A DNA stretch of 64,000 nt. Origin: Pseudolabrys sp. (lineage in GTDB: Bacteria > Pseudomonadota > Alphaproteobacteria > Rhizobiales > Xanthobacteraceae). The notes beneath the pieces are model-generated. The model was not told the origin of the DNA and ran no database searches. It saw only the letters and a program-made list of their open reading frames with translations. The translations under genes were made by a program, and so were the position numbers. Where the stretch lies: positions 3,235,501 through 3,299,500 of the forward strand of contig JARYIJ010000001.1 of NCBI GenBank assembly GCA_029980465.1, given 5' to 3'. Shown in pieces: positions 24,170-36,005 of the stretch (its first letter is position 1; each line of letters starts with the position of its first letter).

Positions 24170-25792
24170 ATGCCCGCGATGCACCAACCGCTGCCGATTC
24201 AGGAAAAATTGTCGCCTTTATCCGCCGAAATCGAGCGGCGGCGCACCTTTGCGATCATTTCCCACCCGGACGCCGGCAAGACGACGTTGACCGAGAAGCT
24301 GCTGCTGTTCGGCGGCGCCATCAACCTGGCCGGCCAGGTCAAGGCCAAGCGCGACCGCCGCTCGACCCGCTCGGACTGGATGACGATCGAGCGCGAGCGC
24401 GGCATCTCGGTCGTCACCTCCGTGATGACCTTCGAGTTCGGCGGCCATGTCTTCAACCTGCTCGACACGCCGGGCCACGAGGACTTCTCCGAGGACACCT
24501 ATCGCACGCTCACCGCGGTCGACAGCGCGGTGATGGTGATCGACGCCGCCAAGGGCATCGAGGCGCGTACCCGCAAGCTGTTCGAGGTGTGCCGGCTGCG
24601 CGACATCCCGATCGTCACCTTCATCAACAAGATGGACCGCGAGGCGCGCGATCCGTTCGATCTGCTCGACGAGATCGAGAAGACCTTGGCGCTCGACACC
24701 TCGCCGGTGACCTGGCCGATCGGCCGCGGCCGCGACTTCGTCGGCACCTACGAGCTCGAGACCGGCCGCGTGCGCCTGCTTGAAGGCGATGGACCCAAGA
24801 CCGGCGCCGCGCAGGCGATGTCGTTCGAGGAGATCGCCAGATTGAGCCCCGCGCTCGACATCGCCGCGCTCAAGGACGAACTCGAGCTGGCGCGCGAAGG
24901 CTGCAAGCCGTTCGATCTCACGGCGTTTCGCGAAGGCCACCTCACGCCGGTGTTCTTCGGCTCGGCGCTCAAGAATTTCGGCGTCGGCGACCTGCTCGAC
25001 GCGCTCGGCGATTACGCGCCGCCGCCGCGCGCCCAGCAGGCGAGCGAGCGCACGGTCGACGCGACCGAGCCGCGCATGTCGGCCTTCGTCTTCAAGATCC
25101 AGGCCAACATGGATCCGAACCACCGCGACCGCATCGCCTTCGCGCGGCTGTGCTCGGGCCGGCTCGAGCGCGGCATGAGGGCGAAGCTGATCCGCACCGG
25201 CAAGCCGATGACGCTGTCGGCGCCGCAGTTCTTCTTCGCGCAGGACCGCTCCGTCGCCGACGAGGCCTATGCCGGCGACGTGGTCGGCATTCCCAACCAC
25301 GGCACGCTGCGCATCGGCGACACGCTCACCGAAGGCGAGGAGATCAAGTTTCTCGGCGTGCCGAACTTTGCGCCGGAAATTTTGAAGCGCGTGCGGCTCG
25401 GCGATCCGATGAAAGCCAAGAAGTTGAAAGAGGCGCTGCAGCAGATGGCGGAGGAGGGCGTCGTGCAGGTGTTCCGCCCGCTCGACGGCGCGCCGGCGCT
25501 GGTCGGCGTCGTCGGCCCGCTGCAGCTCGACGTGCTCAAGGCGCGCCTTGCGGCGGAATACGGCCTCGACATCGACTACGAGACGCCGGAATTCCAGCTC
25601 GCGCGCTGGATCACGGCCGGGGATCGCAAAATCCTCGACCAGTTCGTCGAGTCGAACTATTCGAGCTGCGCCGAGGACCTCGACGGCGACCGCGTCTTCA
25701 TGGCGCGCAACCAGTTCATCCTCGATTACACGCGCGAGCGCGCGCCCGGCATCGCCTTCACCGACATCAAGGATGCGAAGCGGGCGGCGTAA
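24170..25792 (+). CDS. prfC: Peptide chain release factor 3
   Basis: A translational GTPase that recycles RF1 and RF2 after termination. The G1 motif SHPDAGKTTLTE is at residues 31-42. Then come the switch region ERERGISVVTSVMTFEF, G3 DTPGHEDFSEDTYR, G4 NKMDRE, and the RF3-specific EIEKTLALDTSPVTWPIGRG. Downstream are VFFGSALKNFGV and the C-terminal QLARWITAGD. Its 540 residues are normal for RF3. ATG 24170 is taken as start; ATG 24179 would remove three residues. The frame is open further upstream, but only through the non-coding hairpin array. Confidence 0.96.
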   Translation: MPAMHQPLPIQEKLSPLSAEIERRRTFAIISHPDAGKTTLTEKLLLFGGAINLAGQVKAKRDRRSTRSDWMTIERERGISVVTSVMTFEFGGHVFNLLDTPGHEDFSEDTYRTLTAVDSAVMVIDAAKGIEARTRKLFEVCRLRDIPIVTFINKMDREARDPFDLLDEIEKTLALDTSPVTWPIGRGRDFVGTYELETGRVRLLEGDGPKTGAAQAMSFEEIARLSPALDIAALKDELELAREGCKPFDLTAFREGHLTPVFFGSALKNFGVGDLLDALGDYAPPPRAQQASERTVDATEPRMSAFVFKIQANMDPNHRDRIAFARLCSGRLERGMRAKLIRTGKPMTLSAPQFFFAQDRSVADEAYAGDVVGIPNHGTLRIGDTLTEGEEIKFLGVPNFAPEILKRVRLGDPMKAKKLKEALQQMAEEGVVQVFRPLDGAPALVGVVGPLQLDVLKARLAAEYGLDIDYETPEFQLARWITAGDRKILDQFVESNYSSCAEDLDGDRVFMARNQFILDYTRERAPGIAFTDIKDAKRAA

Positions 25793-25946
25793 CCGGTCGC
25801 CCCGGAGCGCGAGCGGCGCGTGCCGGAAGGCCAGCTTCGTTTGGTCGCATTGCACGCAACCGCGACATGCAGTTCTGCGCTTGCGCTCGCCGGTTGCTTC
25901 GCCTCTACTGCGCCGCCCGCGTCAAGCCGGAGCCGGAAAACAGGCC

Positions 25947-26540
25947 ATGGGCCTTGCTGTTCTTATCGTCGGACTGCTCATCTTCCTCGCCACCCATGTG
26001 TTCGTGAGCATGCGTAGCGCGCGCGCCGCCGCGATAGCGCGCCTCGGCAAGGTGACCTATCACGGGCTGTTCGGCCTGGTATCCACGGTGAGTGTTGTTC
26101 TGATCGCGTGGGGGTTCGTCAATTATCGCGCGCACGGCCTTATTCCCGTCTGGTCGCCGCCGGCCTTCATGCATCACATCACCATCGGCCTGATGTGGTT
26201 TGCGGTCGTGCTGGCGCTGGCGGGTTATCTGCGCGGTCATATCGCGGCATGGACCAAGTATCCAATGATCGCCGCCGTCAAGGTCTGGGCCTTCGCGCAT
26301 CTGTTGTCGAACGGCGATCTCGGCGCGATCCTGATGTTCGGCGGCTTCCTCGGCTGGGCGGTGTTCGTGCGCATTGCGCTCAAGCGGCGCGACAAGACTG
26401 AAGGCATCAAGCGCCCGGTCGAGCCGGGCTGGACCAACGATATCATCTGCGTTCTGCTCGGCACGGTGCTTTATCTCGCGCTCGGTTATGTCTTCCATCC
26501 CGTCATCATCGGCGTTCCTGTGTTCGGAGTTGGCGCATGA
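25947..26540 (+). CDS. NnrU family membrane protein
   Basis: A 197-residue protein with about five to six transmembrane helices: GLAVLIVGLLIFLATHVFVS, GLFGLVSTVSVVLIAWGFV, ITIGLMWFAVVLALAGYLRG, AILMFGGFLGWAVFVRIAL and a last helix near the C-terminus. The HVFVSMR start and the AHLLSNGDL segment are characteristic of the NnrU family, linked in some bacteria to denitrification and isoprenoid/carotenoid steps. ATG 25947 directly begins the first helix. Its end is 54 bases before panB, so the two may be co-transcribed. Confidence 0.85.
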   Translation: MGLAVLIVGLLIFLATHVFVSMRSARAAAIARLGKVTYHGLFGLVSTVSVVLIAWGFVNYRAHGLIPVWSPPAFMHHITIGLMWFAVVLALAGYLRGHIAAWTKYPMIAAVKVWAFAHLLSNGDLGAILMFGGFLGWAVFVRIALKRRDKTEGIKRPVEPGWTNDIICVLLGTVLYLALGYVFHPVIIGVPVFGVGA

Positions 26541-26594
26541 TCTCAAGAAGTGGAAGCCGGTTTTTGGACAAGATCGTGCGGAAGAGGAATTGAT

Positions 26595-27422
26595 ATGTCG
26601 GCTCAACAGGACATCAAGCGTCTCACCGCGCCGGACATCCTTGCGCGCAAGGGCGGCGCACCGATCGTATGCCTGACCTCGTATCACGCGCATACGGCTC
26701 GGCTGATGGACAATTACTGCGACATCATCCTGGTCGGCGACTCGCTCGGCATGGTGATGCACGGGCTTGAGACCACGGTGCCCGTGACGCTCGACATGAT
26801 GATCCTGCAGGGGCTGGCGGTGATGCGCGGCTCGCGCCGCGCGCTGGTCGTGGTCGACATGCCGTTCGGCAGCTACGAGGCCTCGAAGGAGCAGGCCTTC
26901 ATGAGCGCGGTGCGGGTCATGAAGGAGACCGGCTGCGGTGCTATCAAGATGGAGGGCGGCAAGCGGCTGGCCGAGACCATCGCCTTTCTCGTCGAGCGCG
27001 GCGTGCCGGTGATGGCCCATGTCGGCCTCACGCCGCAGTCGATCAATACGATCGGCTCGTTCCGCGCTCAGGGCCGCGACGAGGCCGACTGGCCGCGCAT
27101 CGAGGAAGACGCGCGCGCGGTAGCCGCCGCCGGTGCCTTCTCCATGGTGATCGAGGCGGTCGCCGAGCCGCTCGCCCGCAAGCTGACCGCGGCGGTGGCG
27201 ATCCCGACCATCGGCATCGGCGCCAGCGCGGCCTGCGACGGCCAGGTGCTGGTCCTCGAGGACATGCTGGGGCTGTCGGCCCGGGTGCCGAAATTCGTCA
27301 AGCGCTACGGCGAGCTCGGCCCCTCGATCGAACAGGCCGTGGCAACCTATGCCGAGGAGGTGCGGGAGCGCCGCTTCCCGGGCCCCGAGCACACCTATCC
27401 GATGCGCGGAAAAAAGGCCTAA
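26595..27422 (+). CDS. panB: 3-methyl-2-oxobutanoate hydroxymethyltransferase
   Basis: The first committed step of pantothenate synthesis, adding a hydroxymethyl group from 5,10-methylene-THF to ketoisovalerate. Features: [29 protein letters not shown] (metal-binding Asp), [24 protein letters not shown], and [20 protein letters not shown]. All catalytic segments look complete. Its 275 residues are typical. ATG 26595 is preceded by GAAGAGGAAT. No panC is adjacent in this window. Confidence 0.96.
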   Translation: MSAQQDIKRLTAPDILARKGGAPIVCLTSYHAHTARLMDNYCDIILVGDSLGMVMHGLETTVPVTLDMMILQGLAVMRGSRRALVVVDMPFGSYEASKEQAFMSAVRVMKETGCGAIKMEGGKRLAETIAFLVERGVPVMAHVGLTPQSINTIGSFRAQGRDEADWPRIEEDARAVAAAGAFSMVIEAVAEPLARKLTAAVAIPTIGIGASAACDGQVLVLEDMLGLSARVPKFVKRYGELGPSIEQAVATYAEEVRERRFPGPEHTYPMRGKKA

Positions 27423-27503
27423 GACCCTGATATTTAACGGCTGCGCGGCATTTTTGCCTTGCCTGCGCCACACCGTTAGGTTACCCGGCGCTCGGCTGAA
27501 TTT

Positions 27504-28184
27504 GTGTCCAAGTCACCGGAGCCGCCTTTCGTGGCCGATATCTTTCAGGAAGTCGACGAGGAAGTCCGCCGCGAGCAGCTCAAGAAGCTGTGGGATCGCT
27601 ACGGGCTTCTTGTCGTCATCCTTGCCATCCTGATCGTTGCCGGCGTCGGCGGCTGGCGATTTTATCAGTATTGGGAAAACCAGAAGGCGGCGGCGGCCGG
27701 CGCCCAGTTCGAGCAGGCCGTCGCGCTCGCCGACGCCGGCAAGGCCAAGGAGGCCGAGGCGGCCTTTGCCAAGATCGCGACGGAGTCCGCGGCCGGCTAC
27801 CGCGTGCTGGCCCGCTTGCGCGCCGCGGCGGGCCTCTCGGAACAGGACGCGAAGGGCGCAGCCGCGGCTTATAACAAGATCGCGGATGACAATACGGTCG
27901 ATCAGAGCCTGCGCGACGTCGCGGCGCTGCGGGCCGGGCTGTTAATGGTCGACAGCGCGTCGCTCGCCGACATGCAGAAACGTCTCGACCCGATGGCGGC
28001 GCCGGGCCAGCCGTTCCGCCATACCGCGCGTGAGCTGCTGGCGCTGTCGGCGTGGCGCAATCATGACGTTGCGGCGACCAAGCGCTATCTCGACATGATC
28101 ACCGACGATCCCGAAACGCCCCCGGGCACGCGTTCGCGCGCCGACGTCTTGGCCGCGCTCCTCGCAGCCAACGGGAAGAGTTGA
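27504..28184 (+). CDS. YfgM-like membrane-anchored TPR protein
   Basis: A short cytoplasmic start (FQEVDEEVRREQLKKLWDRYG) is followed by one transmembrane helix LLVVILAILIVAGVGGWRFYQYW (about 35-57) and a periplasmic domain of degenerate tetratricopeptide repeats. This is the layout of YfgM/DUF2659 proteins, which act with the Sec machinery and periplasmic chaperones. GTG 27504 and GTG 27531 are both possible; many homologues begin at the position of the second (ADIFQEVDEE). It is immediately followed by a lipoprotein gene and der, the conserved setting of YfgM. Confidence 0.8.
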   Translation: MSKSPEPPFVADIFQEVDEEVRREQLKKLWDRYGLLVVILAILIVAGVGGWRFYQYWENQKAAAAGAQFEQAVALADAGKAKEAEAAFAKIATESAAGYRVLARLRAAAGLSEQDAKGAAAAYNKIADDNTVDQSLRDVAALRAGLLMVDSASLADMQKRLDPMAAPGQPFRHTARELLALSAWRNHDVAATKRYLDMITDDPETPPGTRSRADVLAALLAANGKS

Positions 28185-28186
28185 TC

Positions 28187-28717
28187 ATGCGGTTTCGTCC
28201 GATTGTCGTTGCGGTCACGGTCATCGGCCTCGCGTCGCTCGTCGCGGCGTGCGCGGACGATTTCGACCTGGACAAGCTCGACGTCTTCCATCTCAACGAG
28301 AAGAAGAAGCTGCCGGGCAAGCGCGAGGAGCTGTTTCCGGGTGGCGTTCCGGGCGTGAGCAACGGCGTGCCGCCGGAACTGGTGGAGGGCTACAAGCCGG
28401 CCGACGAGGCGGCGGCGTCCCCGCCGGGCGAGCCGAAGCCCGCTGTCGCCGAAAAGCCGAAAGCCAAGCCAAAGCCGAAGGTTGCCAGGCGTGCGCCGAC
28501 GAAGGTGACCGTGCAGCCGAAGAAGCAGCAGCCGGCGCAGCAACAGGCGCAGGATCCGGCCTGGCAGAACGCGCCGGCGCCGCAGCCCGCGGCGCAATCG
28601 CCATGGCCGGCCTCGCAGCCGGCCCAGGCCGGCACGAATGCGCCGTGGCCGTCGGCGCCGCAACAGCCGTCGGCCTGGCCGACCGCGCCCGCGCCCGGCA
28701 CGTTCCAGAAGCAGTAA
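28187..28717 (+). CDS. Proline-rich lipoprotein between yfgM and der
   Basis: A 176-residue protein with a type II signal peptide: basic start, hydrophobic VVAVTVIGLASLVAAC, with the lipobox Cys at about residue 22. After it comes DDFDLDKLDVFHLNEKKKLPGKREELFPGGVPGVSNGVPPEL, the only conserved-looking part, then Pro/Ala/Lys/Gln low-complexity sequence to the end. ATG 28187 is three bases beyond the upstream stop. It occupies the position of BamB (often between YfgM and Der in proteobacteria) but has no propeller, so it is not BamB. Confidence 0.7.
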   Translation: MRFRPIVVAVTVIGLASLVAACADDFDLDKLDVFHLNEKKKLPGKREELFPGGVPGVSNGVPPELVEGYKPADEAAASPPGEPKPAVAEKPKAKPKPKVARRAPTKVTVQPKKQQPAQQQAQDPAWQNAPAPQPAAQSPWPASQPAQAGTNAPWPSAPQQPSAWPTAPAPGTFQKQ

Positions 28718-28791
28718 CCGGCGCGGGCTGCTATTGATGGCGGCCAGCGCAACCGCTTCGGACCGCCCCGCAGACCGCCCGCAGAGCACGC

Positions 28792-30162
28792 ATGAGCTTC
28801 ACCGTTGCCATCGTCGGCCGGCCCAATGTCGGAAAGTCGACCCTGTTCAACCGGCTGGTCGGGCGGCGGCTCGCGCTGGTCGACGACCGGCCCGGCGTGA
28901 CGCGCGACCGCCGCGAAGGCGAGGGCCGGCTCGGTGATCTCAGATTCACGGTGGTCGATACAGCGGGTCTCGAGCAGTCCGCCCCCGACAGCATGACGGG
29001 ACGGATGCGCGCGCAGACCGAGACCGCCATCGCCTCCTCGGATGTCGTCCTGTTCGTCATCGACGCCCGCGCTGGGCTCACCCCGGTCGACCGGGCCTTC
29101 GCCGACCTCGCCCGCAAGTCCGGCAAGCCGGTGATCGTCGTCGCCAACAAAAGCGAAGGCACGGCCGGCGAGAACGGGCGGCTCGAAGCCTACGCGCTGG
29201 GGCTTGGCGATCCGGTGCCGATTTCGGCCGAGCACAACGAGGGCATGTCGGACCTCTACGACGCGTTGCGCGCCGCCTCGCCGGAGCAGCCGGAGGAAGA
29301 CCTCGACGAGACGGAAGGCGAGGAAAGCGCACCACGGCGCCCGATCCGCGTCGCCATCGTCGGCCGGCCGAATTCCGGCAAGTCGACTCTCATCAATCGC
29401 CTAATCGGCGAGGACCGGCTGTTGACCGGGCCGGAAGCGGGACTGACGCGAGATTCGATCTCGGTGCCGTTCGCCTGGCAGGGGCATGAATTCCAGTTGT
29501 TCGATACCGCCGGCATGCGCCGCAAGTCGCGCATCGAGGAAAAGCTCGAGAAATTGTCGGTGGCCGACGCACTCAATGCTGTGCGCTTCGCTGACGTCGT
29601 CGTGGTGCTGATCGATTCACAGCAGCCATTCGAGGAGCAGGAGCAGCGCATCGCCGACCTGATCGAGCGCGAGGGGCGCGCCATCGTTATCGCGCTCGGC
29701 AAGTGGGATCTGGCCGAAGCCAGGCCCGGCGCGATCAGCCGCATGCGCGAAACGGCCGAAGAGAAACTGACGCAGCTTAGGGGCGTGCCGGTAGTCGCCG
29801 TGTCAGGCCTGACGGGCGCGGGGCTCGACCGGCTGATGCAGGCGATCCTCGACGCCTACGAGGTCTGGAATCGCCGCGTGCCGACCAACGCGCTCAACCG
29901 CTGGCTCGACACCGCGCTTGCGGCGCATCCGCCGCCGGCGGTGTCGGGACGCCGGCTGGCATTCAACTACGTTACGCAGCCGAAGGCGCGGCCGCCGAGC
30001 TTCGTCCTGTTCTGCACGCGCTCCGACGCCGTGCCCGACGCCTACAAGCGCTATCTGGTGAACAGCCTGCGCGAGGCGTTTGACATGCCGGGCACGCCGA
30101 TCCGCATCACGCTGCGCGAGAAGGATAATCCGTTCAAGGGCCGGGCCAGGCGCAAGCACTGA
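28792..30162 (+). CDS. der: Ribosome assembly GTPase Der (EngA)
   Basis: Tandem-GTPase factor needed for 50S subunit maturation. First G domain: GRPNVGKST (9-17), DTAGL G3, and NKSE where G4 NKxD is expected. Second G domain: GRPNSGKST (191-199), [11 protein letters not shown], and GKWD at the G4 position instead of NKWD. A KH-like C-terminal domain follows ([17 protein letters not shown]), ending in a basic tail. At 456 residues it is of normal length. The G4 variants are odd, but the rest of the protein is conserved. Confidence 0.95.
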   Translation: MSFTVAIVGRPNVGKSTLFNRLVGRRLALVDDRPGVTRDRREGEGRLGDLRFTVVDTAGLEQSAPDSMTGRMRAQTETAIASSDVVLFVIDARAGLTPVDRAFADLARKSGKPVIVVANKSEGTAGENGRLEAYALGLGDPVPISAEHNEGMSDLYDALRAASPEQPEEDLDETEGEESAPRRPIRVAIVGRPNSGKSTLINRLIGEDRLLTGPEAGLTRDSISVPFAWQGHEFQLFDTAGMRRKSRIEEKLEKLSVADALNAVRFADVVVVLIDSQQPFEEQEQRIADLIEREGRAIVIALGKWDLAEARPGAISRMRETAEEKLTQLRGVPVVAVSGLTGAGLDRLMQAILDAYEVWNRRVPTNALNRWLDTALAAHPPPAVSGRRLAFNYVTQPKARPPSFVLFCTRSDAVPDAYKRYLVNSLREAFDMPGTPIRITLREKDNPFKGRARRKH

Positions 30163-30179
30163 ATGCCGGCCTCAATCGA

Positions 30180-30926
30180 TCACGCCGGCGGCTGGAAGTC
30201 GACGAACCGTGCGGTACGGAAGTCATAGAGACAACCGTTCTCCGAGCAAGTCGGCAAGCATAGCGGCACGATGGCTTTGGACACCTCTTCCGCCATCGGC
30301 AGCGCATCGTGATCGATACCGGGGAAGGCGGTTCGCATCATGCGCGTGCGGGTCTGACCCGGGCTGAACAGATTGGCGCGGACCTTGGTGCCCGCGCTTT
30401 CATTGGCATAGGTTCGCACCATGACGTCGAGCGCGGCCTTTGAGGCGGCATAAGCGCCGAAATAGGGGCGCGCCAGCGTGGCGAGCGCGGATGTGATGAA
30501 CACCGCGCGGCCGGCGTCCGAGCGCTGCAGCAGGGCATCCATTGTGCGGATCAATTGCCAGTTGGCGGTGACGTTGATGGCGAGCGTGTCGTCCCACGAT
30601 TTCGGCTCGATATGGCCGAGCGGGGCCGGCGTCGTCAGGATGCCGGCGTTGCCGACCAGGACATCGAGCCGCTGGTAGCGCTCGTTGAGCGCGAGCGCGA
30701 GCCGGGCGATGCCGTCGAGGTCTTTCATGTCGAGCGGCACCAAGGTGGCGGAACTACCCGCGGCCTTGATCTTGTCGTCAAGCTCTTCGAGGCCGCCGCT
30801 GGTGCGCGCTACCGCAATGACGTGAGCGCCGGCTTCGGCGAGATGAAGCGCCAGCGCGGCGCCGATGCCGCGCGACGCGCCGGTAACGAGCGCGATCTTG
30901 CCGGCCAGAGGTTTCGTGTCGGTCAT
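30180..30926 (-). CDS. SDR family NAD(P)-dependent oxidoreductase
   Basis: A 248-residue short-chain dehydrogenase. The cofactor motif TGASRGIG is near residue 15, NAGIL at about 94, the catalytic Ser in ITSALATLARP and the YxxxK motif in YAASKAALDV. The C-terminal part has the usual SPGQTRTRM. The substrate cannot be deduced. It is convergent with der (17-base gap) and 99 bases downstream of purF on the same strand. Confidence 0.85.
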   Translation of the reverse strand: MTDTKPLAGKIALVTGASRGIGAALALHLAEAGAHVIAVARTSGGLEELDDKIKAAGSSATLVPLDMKDLDGIARLALALNERYQRLDVLVGNAGILTTPAPLGHIEPKSWDDTLAINVTANWQLIRTMDALLQRSDAGRAVFITSALATLARPYFGAYAASKAALDVMVRTYANESAGTKVRANLFSPGQTRTRMMRTAFPGIDHDALPMAEEVSKAIVPLCLPTCSENGCLYDFRTARFVDFQPPA

Positions 30927-31025
30927 GGGCCGAAGGCCTTATCCTAATCTTCGGATCAAGGCCAATGCTGAGAATGATACGACGCTGGAACGTTCAGGAT
31001 GCTGTCTTGCCCGCGACGGCGGCGA

Positions 31026-32501
<1,476 letters not shown>

Positions 32502-32512
32502 AAGTCTCGGTC

Positions 32513-33079
32513 CTATTGGGCAGGCGCTTCGGTGCGCTGGTCGGGCGCGTCCTGATCCTCGGGCTTCGGCCGTTTCAATCTCTTTAAGATGGTGGTCTCG
32601 GGGTCTTCCGGCAACATCGAGACCAGCCATTGTCCCGTGCTTTGCAGCACGACCTTCGATTTGGCGCCTTTGACCCACTCAGGCTGGCTGCGGTCGGGAA
32701 CCAGCCATGCGAAAAACAGGAACGCGACCACCATGATGATGAGGCCGCGTCCGAGGCCGAACAGGAAGCCCAGCGTGCGGTCGAGCGCGCCGACGCGGCT
32801 GTCCAAAACCATGTCGGAGATTCGCACGGTGAGGATCGAGATCACCAGCAGGGTGACCAGAAACACGCCAATAACCGTGACGCCCGCGGCGACCATGTCG
32901 CTATTCACGTATTGCTTCGCGACCGGAAGCAGGCGGGGATAGGCGTAGAGCGTGACGATCGCGGCAACGCCCCACGCAGCGATGGACAAGACCTCGCGCA
33001 TGAAGCCGCGAATCATCGCCAGGAGGCCCGAGATCAGCATCACCACCAGCAGCAGGACATCGAGCAGCGTGATCGGCAT
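32513..33079 (-). CDS. cvpA: CvpA family membrane protein
   Basis: A 188-residue membrane protein. The first segment MPITLLDVLLLVVMLISGLLAMIRGF with FMREVLSIAAWGVA is the CvpA signature, followed by two more helix regions (GVTVIGVFLVTLLVISILTV, LGFLFGLGRGLIIMVVAFLFF). The cytoplasmic tail is charged. CvpA homologues are required for colicin V export in E. coli and for envelope homeostasis. ATG 33079 is preferred over an upstream in-frame start adding 11 polar residues. It is co-transcribed with purF. Confidence 0.88.
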   Translation of the reverse strand: MPITLLDVLLLVVMLISGLLAMIRGFMREVLSIAAWGVAAIVTLYAYPRLLPVAKQYVNSDMVAAGVTVIGVFLVTLLVISILTVRISDMVLDSRVGALDRTLGFLFGLGRGLIIMVVAFLFFAWLVPDRSQPEWVKGAKSKVVLQSTGQWLVSMLPEDPETTILKRLKRPKPEDQDAPDQRTEAPAQ

Positions 33080-33280
33080 CGGGCCTTCAGCCTCGCGGGC
33101 GATACGATTCACCGGCCAAGGCGGCGCGGGGCTTCCCCCAAAGCGCTGAAAAGACGTCGAATTCTCGGTCGTTCGGCGCCACGCAACCAGCCTGTTTCCG
33201 GTCAGAAAGTGCCTCGTGTATAGCGGGGCGAGGGCGGCGCGTCACCCGCCTTTGTGCCAGTTTTGCGACACCTGTTGCCG

Positions 33281-34669
<1,389 letters not shown>

Positions 34670-34772
34670 GGCGGGTTCTCCGGCGGTGTTCAGGGCGAAT
34701 CCGAGCGTCGGAACACCCTAAATCCGCCATGAGAACATTACAAGAACATTTCCAGGCGCGTAAGTGGCCCGG

Positions 34773-35948
34773 TCAGCTGACCCGGTAAACGCGGTGGTAG
34801 CGCCTGCCGAGGCTGGTCAGCACCTCGTAGCCGATGGTGCCGGCCGCCACGCCGAACTCATCGACGCCAAGGTCGCCGCCAATCAGGGTCACCATGTCGC
34901 CGCGGCGGACAGCGGCATCCGGGAGGTCGGTGACGTCGATCTCGATGAGGTCCATCGAGACGCGCCCGGCCAGCGTGCAACGCTTGCCGGCAACGATGGC
35001 TTGCGCGCCCTTCACGGTGTCGGTGGCGCTGGCGGCGCGCAGATAGCCGTCCGCATAGCCGACGCCGACGACGGCGAGCCGCGTCGCGCGCTTGGCGGTC
35101 CAGCCGGCGTCATAGCCGACCGTCTGGCCGCGCGGCACCTCGCGGATCGCGACGACGCGGCCTTCCAGCGTGACCACCGGCTGCATCGGGTTCGGCTTGC
35201 CGGGCGTTGGATTGACGCCGAACAGCGCCGCGCCGGGCCGCACCATGTCGCAATGCGCGGCCTGGCCGAGAAACACGCCCGACGAGTTGGCAAGCGAAGA
35301 GGGGATGCCGCGGTAAAGGATGCGGATGTCGCGAAACAGCTTGATCTGCTGCTCGTTGAGCGGATGGTCCGGCAGTTCCGAGCAGGCGAAGTGGCTCATG
35401 AGAAGCGTGATGCCGTGGTTTTCGGCGCGGATGCGAGGCGCCAGCGCGGCCGCCTCGTCGACCGTGATGCCGAGCCGGTTCATGCCGGTGTCGACATGCA
35501 GCGCCGCGCCGCCGCGCCAGCCGCTGGTCGAGCAGAACGCCTCCCACTCGGCGAGCTCGGTCATGCCGCCGATGACGGGACGCACATGAAGCTCGGCGAA
35601 GGTCGATGCCGTGTTCGGCATCATGCCGTTGAGGACGTAGATCGCCGGCTCCTGCGTCACCGCACGGACGCGCCGCGCCTCGGACAGATCGGCCACGAAG
35701 AATGTCTTGCAGCCAGCCTTCGACAGCATCGTCGCAACCGCCTCGATGCCGCAGCCATAGCCGTCAGCCTTGATGACGGCGGCGCATTCGGCCGGCGTGG
35801 CATGGCGCGCCAGCGCTTTCCAGTTCGCCTCGATGGCGTTGAGATCGATGGTCAGCGTGCCGCCGGCTTCGGCCGCGGGCGGTCCGGTCGTAATGAGGCT
35901 TCCGGACTCGCTGGGTTCGTCCGCTTCGATGGGCTGGTTGGCCGGCAT
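34773..35948 (-). CDS. alr: Alanine racemase
   Basis: PLP enzyme making D-alanine for peptidoglycan. PLP lysine Lys60 is in VIKADGYGCG, the second catalytic base Tyr279 in TVGYDAGW, and HVDTGMNRLG and RPGAALFG flank the cofactor. The C-terminal domain has RVSMDLIEIDVTD. The family usually reads KAxAYGHG; here it is KADGYGCG, with Gly before Tyr and Cys in place of His. The N-terminal 30 residues are a Pro/Glu-rich extension. It lies 57 bases after dnaB. Confidence 0.94.
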   Translation of the reverse strand: MPANQPIEADEPSESGSLITTGPPAAEAGGTLTIDLNAIEANWKALARHATPAECAAVIKADGYGCGIEAVATMLSKAGCKTFFVADLSEARRVRAVTQEPAIYVLNGMMPNTASTFAELHVRPVIGGMTELAEWEAFCSTSGWRGGAALHVDTGMNRLGITVDEAAALAPRIRAENHGITLLMSHFACSELPDHPLNEQQIKLFRDIRILYRGIPSSLANSSGVFLGQAAHCDMVRPGAALFGVNPTPGKPNPMQPVVTLEGRVVAIREVPRGQTVGYDAGWTAKRATRLAVVGVGYADGYLRAASATDTVKGAQAIVAGKRCTLAGRVSMDLIEIDVTDLPDAAVRRGDMVTLIGGDLGVDEFGVAAGTIGYEVLTSLGRRYHRVYRVS

Positions 35949-36005
35949 GGTGTTCGTTATCGCGCGGTCGGGTGGAGCCGTAAAGGCCGCCGCCCGACGC
36001 CGGGA

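Noticed and set aside
24218..25855. Long minus-strand frame opposite prfC
   Set aside because: Arg/Ala/Glu-rich composition typical of an antisense shadow of a high-GC gene; prfC motifs are clear on the plus strand. The same applies to long frames opposite guaA, panB, purF, dnaB and pepA.
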